Assembly (NCBI RefSeq): GCF_030247195.1
Contig: NC_080672.1
Coordinates: 96,668,113 to 96,732,112, forward strand
Source of the DNA: Topomyia yanbarensis
Taxonomy: Eukaryota > Arthropoda > Insecta > Diptera > Culicidae
Reading direction: 5' to 3'
Length of the DNA stretch: 64,000 bases
This document shows, piece after piece, positions 12,411-25,400 of the stretch. Every line of letters begins with the position of its first letter. The stretch's first letter is position 1. The notes under the pieces were generated by a model. It did no database searches. It was not told the origin of the DNA and saw only the letters and a list, made by a program, of their open reading frames with translations. The position numbers and the translations under genes are program-made.

Positions 12411-13377
12411 ATATCAAGAGTGCTGATTCAAATGGTCCTTAGTGACAAATGTAAACAAACTGAGTTATTTGCAGCGCAGCACGTGATTACAACATAGCTA
12501 ACGAATACCGAAAACCAGGATTCATTATACCCAGTATTTATCAAAATAACAAGCATTATATAAAAAGTCGCAAAGTTGTCATGATCATATTTTGAAATTT
12601 TGCACTTGAGACCTTTTAAATTGAAAGGACCTATGCGTGAAACATTTCAAAACCTCTGCAACTGCTCATAGGCGCCATGCAAAAACGACGCATGATTCAT
12701 TTCATTCTATGTTTTTCCCACTGCACATAGGTACCTAGTAAAAACGTCCTAAGCATCAAAATAAAAGATTATTTTCTTCTGTTCATGCGACTTATTTTCG
12801 AAGTTGAATTTAGAAAGTATAATAAATTAATTGATAATTGGAAAGCTTAGTTATTCTAAAATAACATGCCATTCGTTGGTTTCAACCACTTCCAGCCAAT
12901 GGTTTGTTAATATAAACTAAAGTTTCCCGCAATTTTTTTCTGCAAGACTTCTGTTAAATCCAGTGCAACTATTTACCATAGTAATGAAGAACATTCGTAT
13001 TCCGGTGCTCATTATGTCGAAAACTTTGAAGATATTCAATATTCGTCGTAAGAGCTACCTTTGCTGAAAAAAGCCTTATGTGCAGCGTCGTATGATTCTT
13101 AGGCCCGAAAAAAGACCTATGTGAAAGGTCCTATAATTTTCAAAAGGACGCATCATTTTAAATCGCTTAAAAACTACATTAGCACTAAACATTTCATGTT
13201 TTTAGTATTATTTACCTAAAGAGCATAGTCCATAGACTATATTGGCATAATTGTTTCATCAAAACACATATTTGTTCTCTAATAGGGATTTGTTTTAGGT
13301 CCATGAAACTTCATCCTCGTTTTTCTCAGTTCGAGCTCAATGTCACTTAGGACCTTTTGAATAAGTACTCTTGATAT
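12411..13377. mobile_element. Non-autonomous element with 38-bp inverted ends
   Basis: Inverted ends atatcaagagtgctgattca / its near complement ending tactcttgatat extend about 38 bp and include the phrase ggtccttagtgaca at the left and tgtcacttaggacc at the right. The interior repeats 'aggacc' and 'cataggtcc' phrases on both strands. No open frame of interest and no clear target duplication. Superfamily unknown. Confidence 0.6.
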
Positions 13378-14936
13378 TATATATAATGTAATATATAAGA
13401 GAAATCTATCTATCTATCTTCTATTTACAGGCTGACAATCTTGAACTGATCCGGGCCAGTTTGTGGCCTGCGTGGTCGATTATCCAAAAAAGACAAAAGC
13501 AAGGATAAAAGGATTAAAGACAACAAATGTCACGAGTATGTTCGGCGGAACATGAATATGTATCAAGTAAGTAGAAGTATGATTCAATATTGCTACGACT
13601 GCTAAAGGTTTTGTTTGATAACTTTTTATTTCACGATTTCTTCAGTTGACAAGATTTTGCTCTGTCGCCGGACAATGGTGCGCGTTTTATTTTGGATAAG
13701 GCTTCGAGTTCCCATATGCGATGTGCTTCCGGAATTCATTATATCGTGAAGTAGAGATATTGTGTAAACATCTATATACCGATTCAAACATTAATAAAAA
13801 TAAATACAGCAAAAAAATGTATTCCTTTTAAATCTTAATTATGCTGAAAATCAAATTTAACAGTAAATCCGCTGAAAAAAACAAAAAAATCATTGTAAAA
13901 GCAATGTAAAACAAGGTCTTGACATCCAAAATCTACAACAGAATAACAACAAAAATCGTTGTAAGTGATTTCAGAATGTATGGAAAAAAGTCATTTTTTC
14001 ACTGTTACATCGCTTAACAACCCCCTTTTTTTATGTAAAAATCGGTTTTACAACGAAATTGATTGTAAAAACAACAAAATTGATTGTATTTTCAATGTAC
14101 ATTTTGCATCATATCTGATTCTTTTACATCGTTTTTCATTGTGATGTAACAATGAAAATCGTTGTAATTCCGTTATACATTTTTATTCGGGTGATGGCTG
14201 CGTGCCATACGAAAAGCAACTTGTTAACCCTTCGCATAAAGACGCGATAGGTATATAGCAGGATGAATGTGAGTAAATTGACGATGGAAAATCAACCGTT
14301 TTCATATCTTTTTTCTATGGCGTGGAGTACATAGGCATAGTAATCAGTGAAGTCAATACCGGGGTTAGCAATGGTTACTTATTCTCAGTTTCTAGAAGCC
14401 TACGCAAGGCTGCCTATCTTATCACGAAAATCTGTCTTGAATACCATTAGTATATCAGAAATATCTGTAAATAACGTGGTCTGGAGTAAAATATTTGTTT
14501 GATAAATCATCGATCATCTTTTTACCGTTATTGTAATAATAAACTGACAAAGCAGCCACAACCTGGCCTTGAACCAATTATCGAATTCTGAATTTACTGA
14601 CGATCCCAAAAATATATCTCAAAGTTCTATGGGGATCTCAAAGTTGTTTTACACGGCTTTCATACTGGATGCCTATTGATTGATTCTTTGGACGTCGTGC
14701 AACGTTGGATTAATCCCTATTGAGATTCATTAATATAGGTCACTAGTGTTTATTTGGGGTCCCTTCTTGTATCCCATAGAACTTGTGACTAATTTGCGAT
14801 TATGGGCAGTATCGCAATGTCAAAAGGCTTGTGGAGACATAATTACAACCTTTTACTTCGAAAACACAGCCGGACGATTATAAGGAATCCGCCAGACAGA
14901 CAGAACGTCGAATTCGCCAGAGTAATTTTGAAAACA
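13378..14936. other. Intergenic stretch with a tctatcta microsatellite and a repeat-rich block
   Basis: A short tctatctatctat run lies at about 13408-13422, followed by GC-richer sequence (about 13430-13560) of unknown origin. At 13870-14195 a block repeats ttgtaaaa-, acaacg- and atcgttgtaa-type phrases on both strands, which looks like a degenerate MITE. I recognise no gene. Confidence 0.4.
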
Positions 14937-15371
14937 TCACAGCGATAGACAGCGTAAAAAATCACTAATTTCTCGTTTCTCATAATCGGTGGTCCAGTCC
15001 TGGTCACGCAAGCTCAAGCTCTCATGATCGGCGGCCAATTCCTTCGGAAGCTGCACTTTCAAGTCATTGTTACAATATATGGAATGGTTGTAATAATTGT
15101 TGTAATTATAAAATAAAAAAAATGATGAAATAAATATTGCAGCAATTATTCGCTCACTGGGCGCTCTTTGTCTGAGGACAGAGGTCAGCATATACAAATT
15201 CTTGATGTCGTAGCAGAAATTATTCCAGTCAAGACCAGAAGCAGATAGAATGTAAATATCGAGAAATAATCCATTGGAATTGAGAAATATGATTCTTTTC
15301 TTGTTAGCAATCGGAGTCAGTAAAGTGTCTTCAGAGCAGCGAGTCACACCATCGATGTCTGTCACATTCAT
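14937..15371 (-). CDS. Hypothetical open frame, 144 codons, possibly an exon
   Basis: I do not recognise this product. On the minus strand the frame starts MNVTDIDGVTRCSED and ends FLRCLSL. A good acceptor-like sequence (pyrimidine-rich, ending cctttcag) lies 16 nt upstream of the ATG, and the frame stays open through it, so this could be the last exon of a gene rather than a complete gene. A moderately hydrophobic segment (IIAAIFISSFFLF) at about residues 76-88 might be a membrane segment. A signal peptide is not evident. It is outside the MITEs I could delimit. Alternatives are a pseudogene, a gene fragment carried by a repeat, or chance. Confidence 0.25.
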   Translation of the reverse strand: MNVTDIDGVTRCSEDTLLTPIANKKRIIFLNSNGLFLDIYILSASGLDWNNFCYDIKNLYMLTSVLRQRAPSERIIAAIFISSFFLFYNYNNYYNHSIYCNNDLKVQLPKELAADHESLSLRDQDWTTDYEKREISDFLRCLSL

Positions 15372-15910
15372 CGAACGTTGCTGCGCACTGAAAGGAAGGT
15401 ACTTTCTTTAGAAATTAATTTTCAACCACATTCCAAATCTCCCAAACTACGCTGTGTAAAAATCTACGATACAAGGAACATTTTAAATATGCTAAAATGT
15501 GGAGCACGAACGAAATCATCGGACCACGTATGTGAGAAGTTTATATCTATCGATTAGCCGGGTCAACAGGAACACTTGTTTCGCCCGGAGCTCGCTACAT
15601 TAACTGAAGCGGGGACTATCAGCCACTGAAATAAAATTTATTTATTAATTGTGTCAAACAAATGCAGGCTACAAAAATTAATTTTACGATTTTCCACTCC
15701 TATGGATGATTTTATTGTGACTTTGTAAACAAAAAAAATCGAAATCAATAGCATGCTTTGATCAAGGAGTGTTGCCAGTTTTAGTACGTATTTAAAACTC
15801 CTATCTGTCAAGGCAAAACACATGAATTGGGTAGCGTTATTTGATTGTTCCGTGCGCCAAAAAATGATGACCCTTTTGTATGGGACCTTGGCGTATTTAA
15901 TTTGTATTTG

Positions 15911-16596
15911 GTCAGATTGTGATAAGTTTTGGTGTGCAATACCAATTTCACCTTTGATTCTTCCTATCAGTTGGTGGTGATTACCTAGTATACTGGAAAG
16001 TATATGTGAGTAGATAATTAATCCGAAAATAAGTATTATTTTTAATTTTCATATTAGGCAATTAAGGACGATTAAATAGCGCGTTCCGTGGGCGATTTGG
16101 TGCGATTTAAGGGCGGGTTGGGCGGCAAAAAAATGACGGCGGCAAATCGCCCAAATGTTGCATTTGAAATAGCCTCCTAATTGCCAGCAACTTGCTGGCA
16201 AATTGAAGGGCAATTAGCGCATCCGAGTTAGCAAATAGCCCCCTGTTAGCCACCCAGTCAAAAAGGGCAAGTTGCTGGCTAACAGGGGGCTATTTGCTAA
16301 CTCGGATGCGCTAATTGCCCTTCAATTTGCCAGCAAGTTGCTGGCAATTAGGAGGCTATTTCAAATGCAACATTTGGGCGATTTCCCGCTGTCATTTTTT
16401 TGCCGCCCAACCCGCTCTTAAATCGCCCACGGAACGCGCCATTTAATCGCCCTTAATTGCCTAATATGAAAATAAAAAGTAATACTTATTTTCGGATTCA
16501 TTTTCTACTTGCAGTATACTAGGTAATCACCACCAAATTATAGGAAGAATGAAAGGTGAAATTGGTATTGTACTCCAAAATTTACTACAATCTGAC
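15911..16596. repeat. Long palindrome, arms about 320-340 bp, 26-nt spacer
   Basis: The left arm (15911-16251) is the reverse complement of the right arm (16278-16596) with few mismatches. Shared phrases include aattgccagcaacttgctgg, ggcgatttaagggcgggttg and ggtaatcacc. The spacer acccagtcaaaaagggc... is the terminus of a repeat whose other end is at about 17097. The structure is strongly self-complementary. Confidence 0.85.
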
Positions 16597-17097
16597 GTTC
16601 ATTAATGGCGATTTCGCATGAACCTGAAACTGAGTCAGGTTCTAACCCCAACCGCTGTCAGTTCATACATTTTGACAGCAGTTGGGGTTAGGAACTGACT
16701 CAGTTTCGCCTCAAACAAAAACCACATAAGACCACCTTGTTCCACTATACTCACACACGATTCCACAATTTCCCACATTCGTTGGCTAAATGAAGTGCAC
16801 TAGACAAACAAAATACAAGCGAGAACACGCTAGTTGTTTAAAAAACAATTTTAAGCTTAAACCAAACATGAACCACCATGTTTGAAAAACACAAAAAACA
16901 ACCAAGTCCATTTCAGCCGCCAGAAAATTTGTCTAAGTGTTGAAATTGCCTTTAAATCGCATTCGCAAATTGCATTTGTTCCTAGGGGCAATTAGCACAG
17001 GCGAGTTGAGTCAAACGTAAAACTTTTTAAATCGCCTGACCATGTTCGTCCGCATTTTTTTTTGACAGGGCAGCAACTAGCCCTTTTTGACTGGGTA
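16252..17097. mobile_element. TIR-flanked MITE (ACCCAGTCAAAAAGGGC ends)
   Basis: The left end acccagtcaaaaagggc and the right end gccctttttgactgggt are perfect inverted repeats for 17 bp and remain similar for about 28 bp. The element includes the right arm of the palindrome at 15911-16596 and a 118-bp hairpin MITE. No transposase frame, and target duplications are unclear. It ends about 170 bp upstream of the RMI1 start codon. Confidence 0.65.
16608..16725. mobile_element. 118-bp hairpin MITE, copy 2
   Basis: This is a reverse-complement copy of the hairpin at 8136-8253, with the same length and a near-identical sequence. It is inserted where the right arm of the neighbouring palindrome stops matching. 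Confidence 0.8.
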
Positions 17098-17269
17098 TTA
17101 AGTCACTGGCGGGATACAAACGAGATGACCTAAGTACTAGTTGATCTAACTGAACGAATCGAATACCGGATATTTTGTTTACAAATTTGATTCGCGCGAA
17201 GAAGGCATACTGTGTGTCGGCACCGGTAATATCATTTAATAATATTAAATTTCATAATCACATTTTACA

Positions 17270-19280
17270 ATGATTCAATGTGAAACCAATCGTGCGACAC
17301 AAGTGACAACTCGCTTTTTGCGTGAATACAACATCAAGGTAGTGGATGACTGGATTAGTGGCTGTATTTCGTTCTGTTTACAAGAAAACCCGAAAACGTC
17401 CAACGAATCTCTGTTTAAATTTGCCTTCGATCAGTGGATTCTCGCCGATTTAAAGGAAATTGGTGTATCCTCACTACCCGAAAGCATCGATACGGAAACA
17501 AATAGTTTCACACTGAACGGACGTTTTCCACTTCAGCTAAATTATCTAGTGGACATTTCGGAACCGTGCTATGATCAGCTTAGGAATCTGTACAACAAAA
17601 AGATGGACGAAGCGGACGAGGAAATTCTAATGCGGAAAACTCAAACTCAACACATTAAAAAGAAGCGCATGCTAAAGCTGGAACTGACGGACGGGAAAAG
17701 GACTGTATTAGGAATGGAACATAATCCGATAGCAGTGTTAAATACCAAGTTACCACCAGGGGTTAAAATTTTTCTAACTGGTCCCATCCGATGTATTAAT
17801 AAAGTGCTCTTTTTGGAACCGAAAAACGTCCGGATACTAGGTGGAGAAGTTGACACCATGTTGATTACAAATGCATTTGAAAACATTCTCTTGAAGGCGC
17901 TAGGCCAGCCTCTAAACCCTAACCCAAAAACAGAGTATGATGAACCAGTAGTTGTAGAGAAGAATCGTAATACAATGTACAATAACATACAACCTATACC
18001 TATGGTATTTGCGTCTCCTGTGAAGCCACTTACAGACAGGCCCAGTGAAGATTGGGAGGATGATATGTTTCTAGGAATTAACTTGGATGGGATCGATGGT
18101 ATTGAGCAGAATAAAGAACGAGTGGAGAAGCCCCCAGAACAAGTTCCTACTATCAGCACTCTGATGGACGACGACGATGACTTGGTGCAAATTGAATTAC
18201 CAGAGCGGGAAATCATGAACCAACAAGTTTCGTCCACAAAAACTTCTCAACCTTCGCCGTCATCATCTCGTACGAAACCATCGGCCGTCAAGCAACCAAA
18301 CCTAGAATACCCCGATGATGACATTGATGCAATGAACTTTTTGGAAGACGAAATACGTAACGAACAGCGGCATTTGATAAATCCGATCATGGATGAAGAA
18401 CCTACGAATCTAGCGTCGAATCATTCAACACCGGTCCAGCCGGCCAAACGTCCCCGACTGGCATCAGTCGAGTCTACAGCGAAGTTGGTCATTGAAAGTC
18501 AGCAACCTTCAACAAGCAAAAATTTTGATAAATGTTCCGTCTCTGCTTTCTTCGAAGACAGTCTCGATGGTGATGCCTTCCAGATAGAGGAAATTTCTGC
18601 TTCTGGTATGGATGATATGCTTTCCCCCCGGTATCAGTTCCAGGTAGATGGTTACAGCTTGGCAACGGTGACGCAACTCAACGAGCTGAGTGATGCCGAA
18701 AGGGAAGAACGCACCTTTGTGGTGTTTGGCGAGGTGGAAGAAGTATTCGAGCGAATTCGTGTATCTGATGACGGCTGGAAGCTGGGGGTGATGATCACAG
18801 ATCGATCGGAGCGTTGTCTTCCGGTGAGCGAGTAGCTTCATGTTTTTTCCGTGAATCAGGATCGACCCGATGTACGGATTATAACTAGTTTCATTATTCA
18901 TTTCAGGTGCGCTTTCATACGACAGTTATTAGCAAGATGGTGGGTCACGACGCTAGTTCGATTCAGCAAATGAAGCGCGCTAGAAATCCACAAGTGATGA
19001 AGCTACTCGAAGAAGTTTGTATATTTGGTATTTATTGGGCTAAAATGAAAACTAATCCCAGATTTTTATTGCACAGATTCTCATCAAGTTCAAAAATCAA
19101 CTACAAGAGCTACGAACGTTCTTGCGAATTCGCTATCATCAGGGAAATGATTTTCCCTTTGTTATGGAGTTGTATGAGACCACTCGTTCGCGGCTTGTAG
19201 TATTGCACAATAAAATCAAGAAAGAGAATGTTAAACACTTGCTTGAAATTCTACCTGAAGAATGTGATACTGTCAGCTAA
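17270..19280 (+). CDS. RMI1: RMI1, RecQ-mediated genome instability protein 1
   Basis: RMI1 is the OB-fold partner of topoisomerase III alpha and the BLM helicase; together they dissolve double Holliday junctions without crossing over. Three exons join in frame: 17270-18823, 18907-19014 and 19077-19280, with GT-AG introns of 83 and 62 nt, giving 621 residues, about the human length. The N-terminal helical region (about 1-70; VVDDWISGCISFCLQEN, FDQWILADLKEIG) leads into the first OB fold (about 85-220; LNYLVDISEPCYDQL, LELTDGKRTVLGMEHNPI, LPPGVKIFLTGPI, NVRILGGEVDTML). A long acidic, serine-rich linker follows, and a second OB-like region occupies about 460-621. An AATAAA lies at 19322, 42 nt past the stop. 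The ATG at 17270 is chosen because the RMI1 N-terminus aligns from there. It converges with UCP. Confidence 0.95.
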
Positions 19281-19321
19281 GAAAAAAAAAGATAGTTATT
19301 CTATTGTTGTAAAGTAGGTAT

Positions 19322-19327
19322 AATAAA
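19322..19327 (+). promoter_or_regulatory. RMI1 polyadenylation signal AATAAA
   Basis: This canonical hexamer lies 42 nt after the RMI1 stop codon, in a short AT-rich segment before the convergent UCP gene. Confidence 0.7.
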
Positions 19328-19454
19328 ATAAAGATCTCTACAGTATATATTCGCTAACAATCTTCTCTTTGTTTTGATGTACATCACAATATCAACCAAT
19401 AAAAAGGCTTCTTTAAAATTTCCCCCATTGTCTTATTATCTACGTACTTAGTGA

Positions 19455-22400
19455 CTAGTAACGACGTTCTATTATTTGTGGTTTAAATAAAAGTAATTTA
19501 AGCTGTTCATAGGAAATCCACATCACAATATTCCACGAAACTAGACGAGCAAATGAGGGCACGAATCCCTTGTAGAAAGCAGCCATACCCTCTTTGCTGC
19601 CCATCTTGATGGCACATTCAACTACACCCTGGTACTGTCCCTTGGGAGAATTCATGTAACGGGTTTTAACAACATCCACCGGGGAAGCGACTACAGTGGC
19701 AGCGAATCCAGCTATCACAGCGGCGCTGAAATGTAGACGAACATCGTTGGGAATGTGGGTGTAGGTCAGCAGACAATCCTTCACCACATCGTAGCAAACG
19801 ATTTCGGCTACGTTGATGATCGCATTACGTCCAATATTTGGAGCGGTTCCCTTCCAGAGTCCTCGTACACCTTCCTCGCGGTGAATCGTCCGATAAGCTT
19901 CCAGTGTGGAAGTATACCGACGACCCGTTGCTGAACGTGAAGCCGCCTGGAAGCGCACCTTAACCACGTCAGTCGGATGGGCTAGCAAAACCGCTAGTCC
20001 ACCCGTTGTTAAACCTGCGCAAACTCGTGTGATGATTTGAAGACCAGCTTCGTTTTCTGGAAAATAAACAATGCATTAGAAAACAGCACAACGGCAAAAC
20101 AATGGTGGTCAGACCAACCTTTAAAAATAGATGAATACAATGTTTTCACCGTGTCGTACAGCCCTATCCGAATCGATGAGAAGCACATCTGACGCTGTAG
20201 GCCAGCCGAGAGACCACTATACAAAGTCCGAAAACCCTCCTGGCGGGTGATGGTGGTGATGGTTCCAACTAATCCACGATACTGAACATGCTGTACCCCC
20301 GGGAACGTGGTGGGATTCAGTTTGAGTGATTGTATGGTGCTGCTACCGATGCTGCTGGCGGCGTTTGTCGACTTTAGAGCCGCAGTCCGCACCGGCTGTT
20401 CGCCTTGGATCTGCGAATGGTAGGAAAATATGAAAAATTAAGCACACGCAAGCGGATACAAATGTTACACCTATAAAACTATCTAATGTCACATGGAATA
20501 TTCGAATTGAAGTATCCCGTAACGTGAAATCCATGTTCTAGTTGTTTTTGGGAAATTCATTATATCTTGCGATTCTGTGAACATCCATCCAAGTAAAGTC
20601 TTTAAAGTTCTTAAGAAATTAAACTGCCGTTTCGAAATAGCAGCAACAAGTAGCTACTCGCAACTAGACGGTGCTAAGATCGGCCAGTAATCGCTACATG
20701 GGCCTTCTATGCAAACTTGAGTACAATAGTGACTAACATTGACGAACTTGTGTGCGATGATGAAGTTACTTTCAAATGTGATGTATTTATTCTGGTTGCA
20801 GTTGAAAACTGGAAAATCCAACCAGCGACAATCGTAGTTTCTCTGGTTCTAAACAATGGAATCACTTCGAAAGTAGTGCGCTGTTTCCGTACAATGATGC
20901 GCTATCCAGCGCACTACTTCCGACATCATGGATTAGCACTAAACAGGAAAAAAACCGATTTTCGCTGGATGGATTTTCCAGTGCTCAACTGCAACCAGAA
21001 AAAAGCTGTGAGCAGGGTTACCAAAAATACAGAATAATCTGTATTTATACAGATTTTTCAGCCATTTTCAGACCAAGAATCTGTATGTACAGATATACAG
21101 AGTTTTGAGAAATGATGTTACAAAAAGTATTTTTAGAAATATTTTTTTCAGTTTCAGTAATACTTCCTCTCTGTCTCTCTCAGTTTGGCCCTCTATATTA
21201 AAATATACCTTCACTTTTGAGATTGGTCGCTCACTCTGACTCACTACTTCCAGAAACGTTAATTGTAATGCTCTGTGACTTTGTTAATTCTTTATTTTTT
21301 CGAAAATTCGACAGCTACATTGGTCGACTAAATGTTTATAACATTATATATCAACAAAAGTCATTAAATGAAGATCATTTTCCATTGTACACATCTATAA
21401 AGTTCAAGTTTCTTTATGTAAAATATCAGTACGACTTGTAGTGTTTTTTATGAAAATGTAAACAGATCCTTGCTGGACTGATTTAAACCACAAGAATTAA
21501 TATCTTCGATAGATAATCCAGCAAAAGGTTAAACGACTCAACTGATTCGATACAGATATCGACACAGATTTTTCGAAGAGTAAATACAGATGAAAAGATT
21601 TTTTAGGACAAAAATACAGATTTAATTTTGGCAACCCTGGCTGTGAGTATGAATTAACGTCAAATTTGAATGAATTTGAAAAAATCGAAGTAGGTATTGG
21701 CACTGAGAATATTGGCTATTTTCTACCTATTGAAACGCAGATAGTTACTTGAAATCTCTGGTTGTTGTGATGGTGGCGTTGTCGAAAAATTGTTAAGCTG
21801 CGTTTAAGGGGGTCATCTACTCGCGAGGCTTAAAATTGAGCACTTTTTTGGGAAAAAATTGTAAAGCTATTTTGAAAATACATGTTTTGACTTTTCAGTT
21901 TTACTTTTGAAGACGAAAAGAAAAATCTCTCGCGACCTTGAAACTTCATTGATAACATTGATGTTTAAACTGCATGGGCCCCGCTTAAGTAAAGTTGTGG
22001 CAAATTGGGTAATCTGTAATCAGAAAACTATTATTTTCTATAATCATAGTCACGTAGGCTATGTTTAGACGAGAGGGATTTCTTCTATTTTATAATTTGT
22101 AAAAGTTATGTAACAATTTGAGAGAATTTCCAATATTTACATATTTTTTTGGCCTAATAGGCCATAAAAAATGGATAAATTGACATTTTGCAAATCCCTC
22201 TCGAGCAGGCATTGCATATATCGCTCATATGAGTAAATGCGTCCAGATAAGTTGCTACTGCGACAATAAAAACTCAAATTTTCACACGTAAAGTTATTGA
22301 CACTCACACAACTTCTCCGGATTAATTACAACGTGTTATTTCTCCGGATAAATAAAACCGCCGGAGAATGAGCGAATGAGTTTATCACGGTATCCTTTTG

Positions 22401-25400
22401 CTGCTCGCTGCCTTGCTGTTGTTATTCCAAAACACGAAAAAACAAGTCTATCGTACTTCTTTGCAGCTTTTCTTTGAAATTAAGTGTATATTTTGACACT
22501 TTTATTGATTTCCACGAAATTAAAATATTATCACCTTCTCCGGTGAGAAGGAAAAAACCAAATAAATTTTATCCGGAAAATTATTCTCACGCTAGTTGTG
22601 AAGACGGAGAATTTTGCGACTCATCTTATCTCGGAAAAGAGGGACATCGGATAAGCTTCTTCTCGCGTGAGTGAGAGAGAATTACAATGCCTGCTCTCGA
22701 GAAAACTAAGCGGCATGTTCTCTGAACAATTGGAGACAAAATTATTGAAACCGAACCAGTACTTCTATGAAAAGTCTTACTTGACCGCTTAAAAAACACT
22801 TCCTTGGGGAAGACGTGTTTAAAGACAATCCCATAGAAAATTTGACAGTTGATAAATTTCTCAGTCGACCGACGAAATCGGGTGCTTTGGAGTCGATCGA
22901 TTAATTAACCTACTAAGTTGGGTTTCGTCGGTGAACAATTTTCGTCACCATATTAACCCTAGAATGTTGCACTAGGGTACAAATGTACCGTCACGCCTTC
23001 TTTGGAGCCGTGTGAAGACGAGAATTTGGCATTTATCGGCCCGGAACTTTAACCATATTTCAATTTAGAGTTCCTAGTAAGAGTAAGAAAGGATGGTATA
23101 GTCAGTTTGCGTATAGCCTTCGTGGAAGCAGGTGTCAAAGCTGGCGTGGGGTACATTTGTACCCCAGTGTACGGTTGCCGTTAGTGTTTCGTCAGGTTTC
23201 GTACTGTCAGTGCAAATGTGATTCGTGACCAGTTTAAATACTGGTTGTTTTACTACGTACGTAACAATAAGTATTATATAATCGTGTTTTAACTGTTATA
23301 ACAGTAACGTTGCATGTTACCAATGTATTACTGGTCAGAAATATTTTTGCATTTCATGGTATTTTCCAAAACCCGATTTTTAAACTTTCAATCTTTCAAA
23401 AAACTGCACTTTTTTGAAAATATCGAAATTCCATTTTATACCGTTTCTACACCATTCTCTCAACTTTTAGAATCATTTGATTTTTTTCAAAACGGTTGAA
23501 AATTTGTAAAGTTATAGTAATTTTCGTGAAAAAGTCAAAACTGCGATTTTTTTACGTTCTTTTGTTTAAACAAATTTATGTATCATTGATTCAATAAATT
23601 CCGTACTTTCACTTACACAGCTGTTTTCACAATTAAAAAACAAAGAAAATGATGTATTATACATTTTTTGTCTGCATTTTTACCTGCGAAAATTGCGATC
23701 AAACGCGTGGGGGTACATTTGTACCCCAGTGCAACGTTCTAGGGTGGAAAATGCAAGTGCAACATTCTAGGGTTAATCGCCATATTTAAGGTGAAGCGAT
23801 TCCAAAATCACAACAAAGGTTCGGTTATGTTCGGCTATGTTCAGGTTACGTGCAGCATCTGTGTGCGATTATAAAGTACTATACCGATATGAGATGGCAC
23901 GCATACAAGCGTATCGTTCAGCAATCAGCTCACTGATTTTTGCACCACGTGTTTCATTTGTTTTGAAAAATAAAAAGGTACAAATTTCCCAAATTCCGTG
24001 AAGAGAATCTATTCATCAGCTTGTGCTAACATGCCTGCATATAGTGATACAATTTCTAAGCAATCTGATATAAGACATTCAAGTTACAAAAGATTTTGTC
24101 TTGCGCGCCAATGCAATGTTTTGATTTTGACGATGAAATAAAAAGAAGAAGCAGAAACGACGGCGGCCATTTTAGCTGCCACCTTGTGGCTCTATTCAGC
24201 ATGTCCTTAATCTGTGTAAATCTGGTTCCAGTTTTAAACCGACCGACTAATCCATCGATTTAATTGGTTCAGGTAGACCGATTTCAAAAGATTTCGTCAG
24301 TCATATTTAATCGGTTGTCGCGTCGGCAGACGTTCATGTTAAACCCCCATAAGAATTGGTGCAACAATCGACCGATTAATTGGTGGCATAGTCGGCCGAT
24401 TGTGCCGACGCACGCCGATTTAGTCGGTGGGAAAATCGGGAGGACTTTCTATGGGGTAGTAACAAAAATATCAATATCTTACCACGAACCATTTATTACG
24501 TTCCAGGATGCCTCGCACATATAAACCGAGAGATGGTTATTTCAAACGAACTCGGATTGCTGTTGCAAAGTGTTCCAAAGCCCAGTAACCTGCAGTCTGT
24601 ATGCACATTAGAGTGGGACATGGTTATATGAAAAAAATTAAATTTCGCTCCGAGTTACTTTTTGGGTCCCATTTAGCTCCCAGAACAACTCTGCAAATTT
24701 TTAGTTCGGTCGGTGAAACTATATTTTTGCGCCCATAGTTTAAAGTTTACATGGGATTTCGTATGGGGAAATCTACTTTTGCAAAATAATTCTTTCAAGA
24801 GTCGCCCGTTATCTCCTAAAAATAAATAGATGACTGATTTTTATAGGAAATTTGTCAAGGAAACAACGTCTAGAAGACCACGAAACGATATGATGCTTGT
24901 GGAAAAAGTTATTAAGCAAAAACCGATTGATGCCCTGAAGATTGATGAAAATTTCACTTTTCATAGCATCACTGCTGCTGACGGTCGAATAATATACAAA
25001 ATTTTTAACTTTCTCTTATTATGTACAAAATAAACCTCAATTTATCCCCCAAAACCCTTGCAAAGTGGCCAAACAGCATAGATAAATGATTTAAACACAT
25101 TAAGAGAAGATCAAAACAAAATTGCATATAATTGGACAGTCAACAGCAGTGGTGCTAGAAAAAATGAATATTTTATCAATCGTCAGAGCATCAATCGGTT
25201 TCTGCTTAATAACTTTTTTCTCAAGCGTCAGATCGTTTCGTGGTTTTCGAGACTTTGTTTCTTTGTTAAATTTCCCATAAAAGCCACATAACGATTTATT
25301 TTTAGGAAGCAATGGGCGACTTCCGGAGGAATTATTTTGTGAAAGTTAGTTTTTCCATACAAAATCCCATGTAAACTTTAAACAGTGGGCGCAAAAATAT

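Noticed and set aside
20717..21037. 106-codon open frame similar in sequence to the frame at 45498-45920
   Set aside because: The similarity is only the shared palindromic MITE (20791-21000 and 45689-45898); the open reading is a by-product of the repeat.
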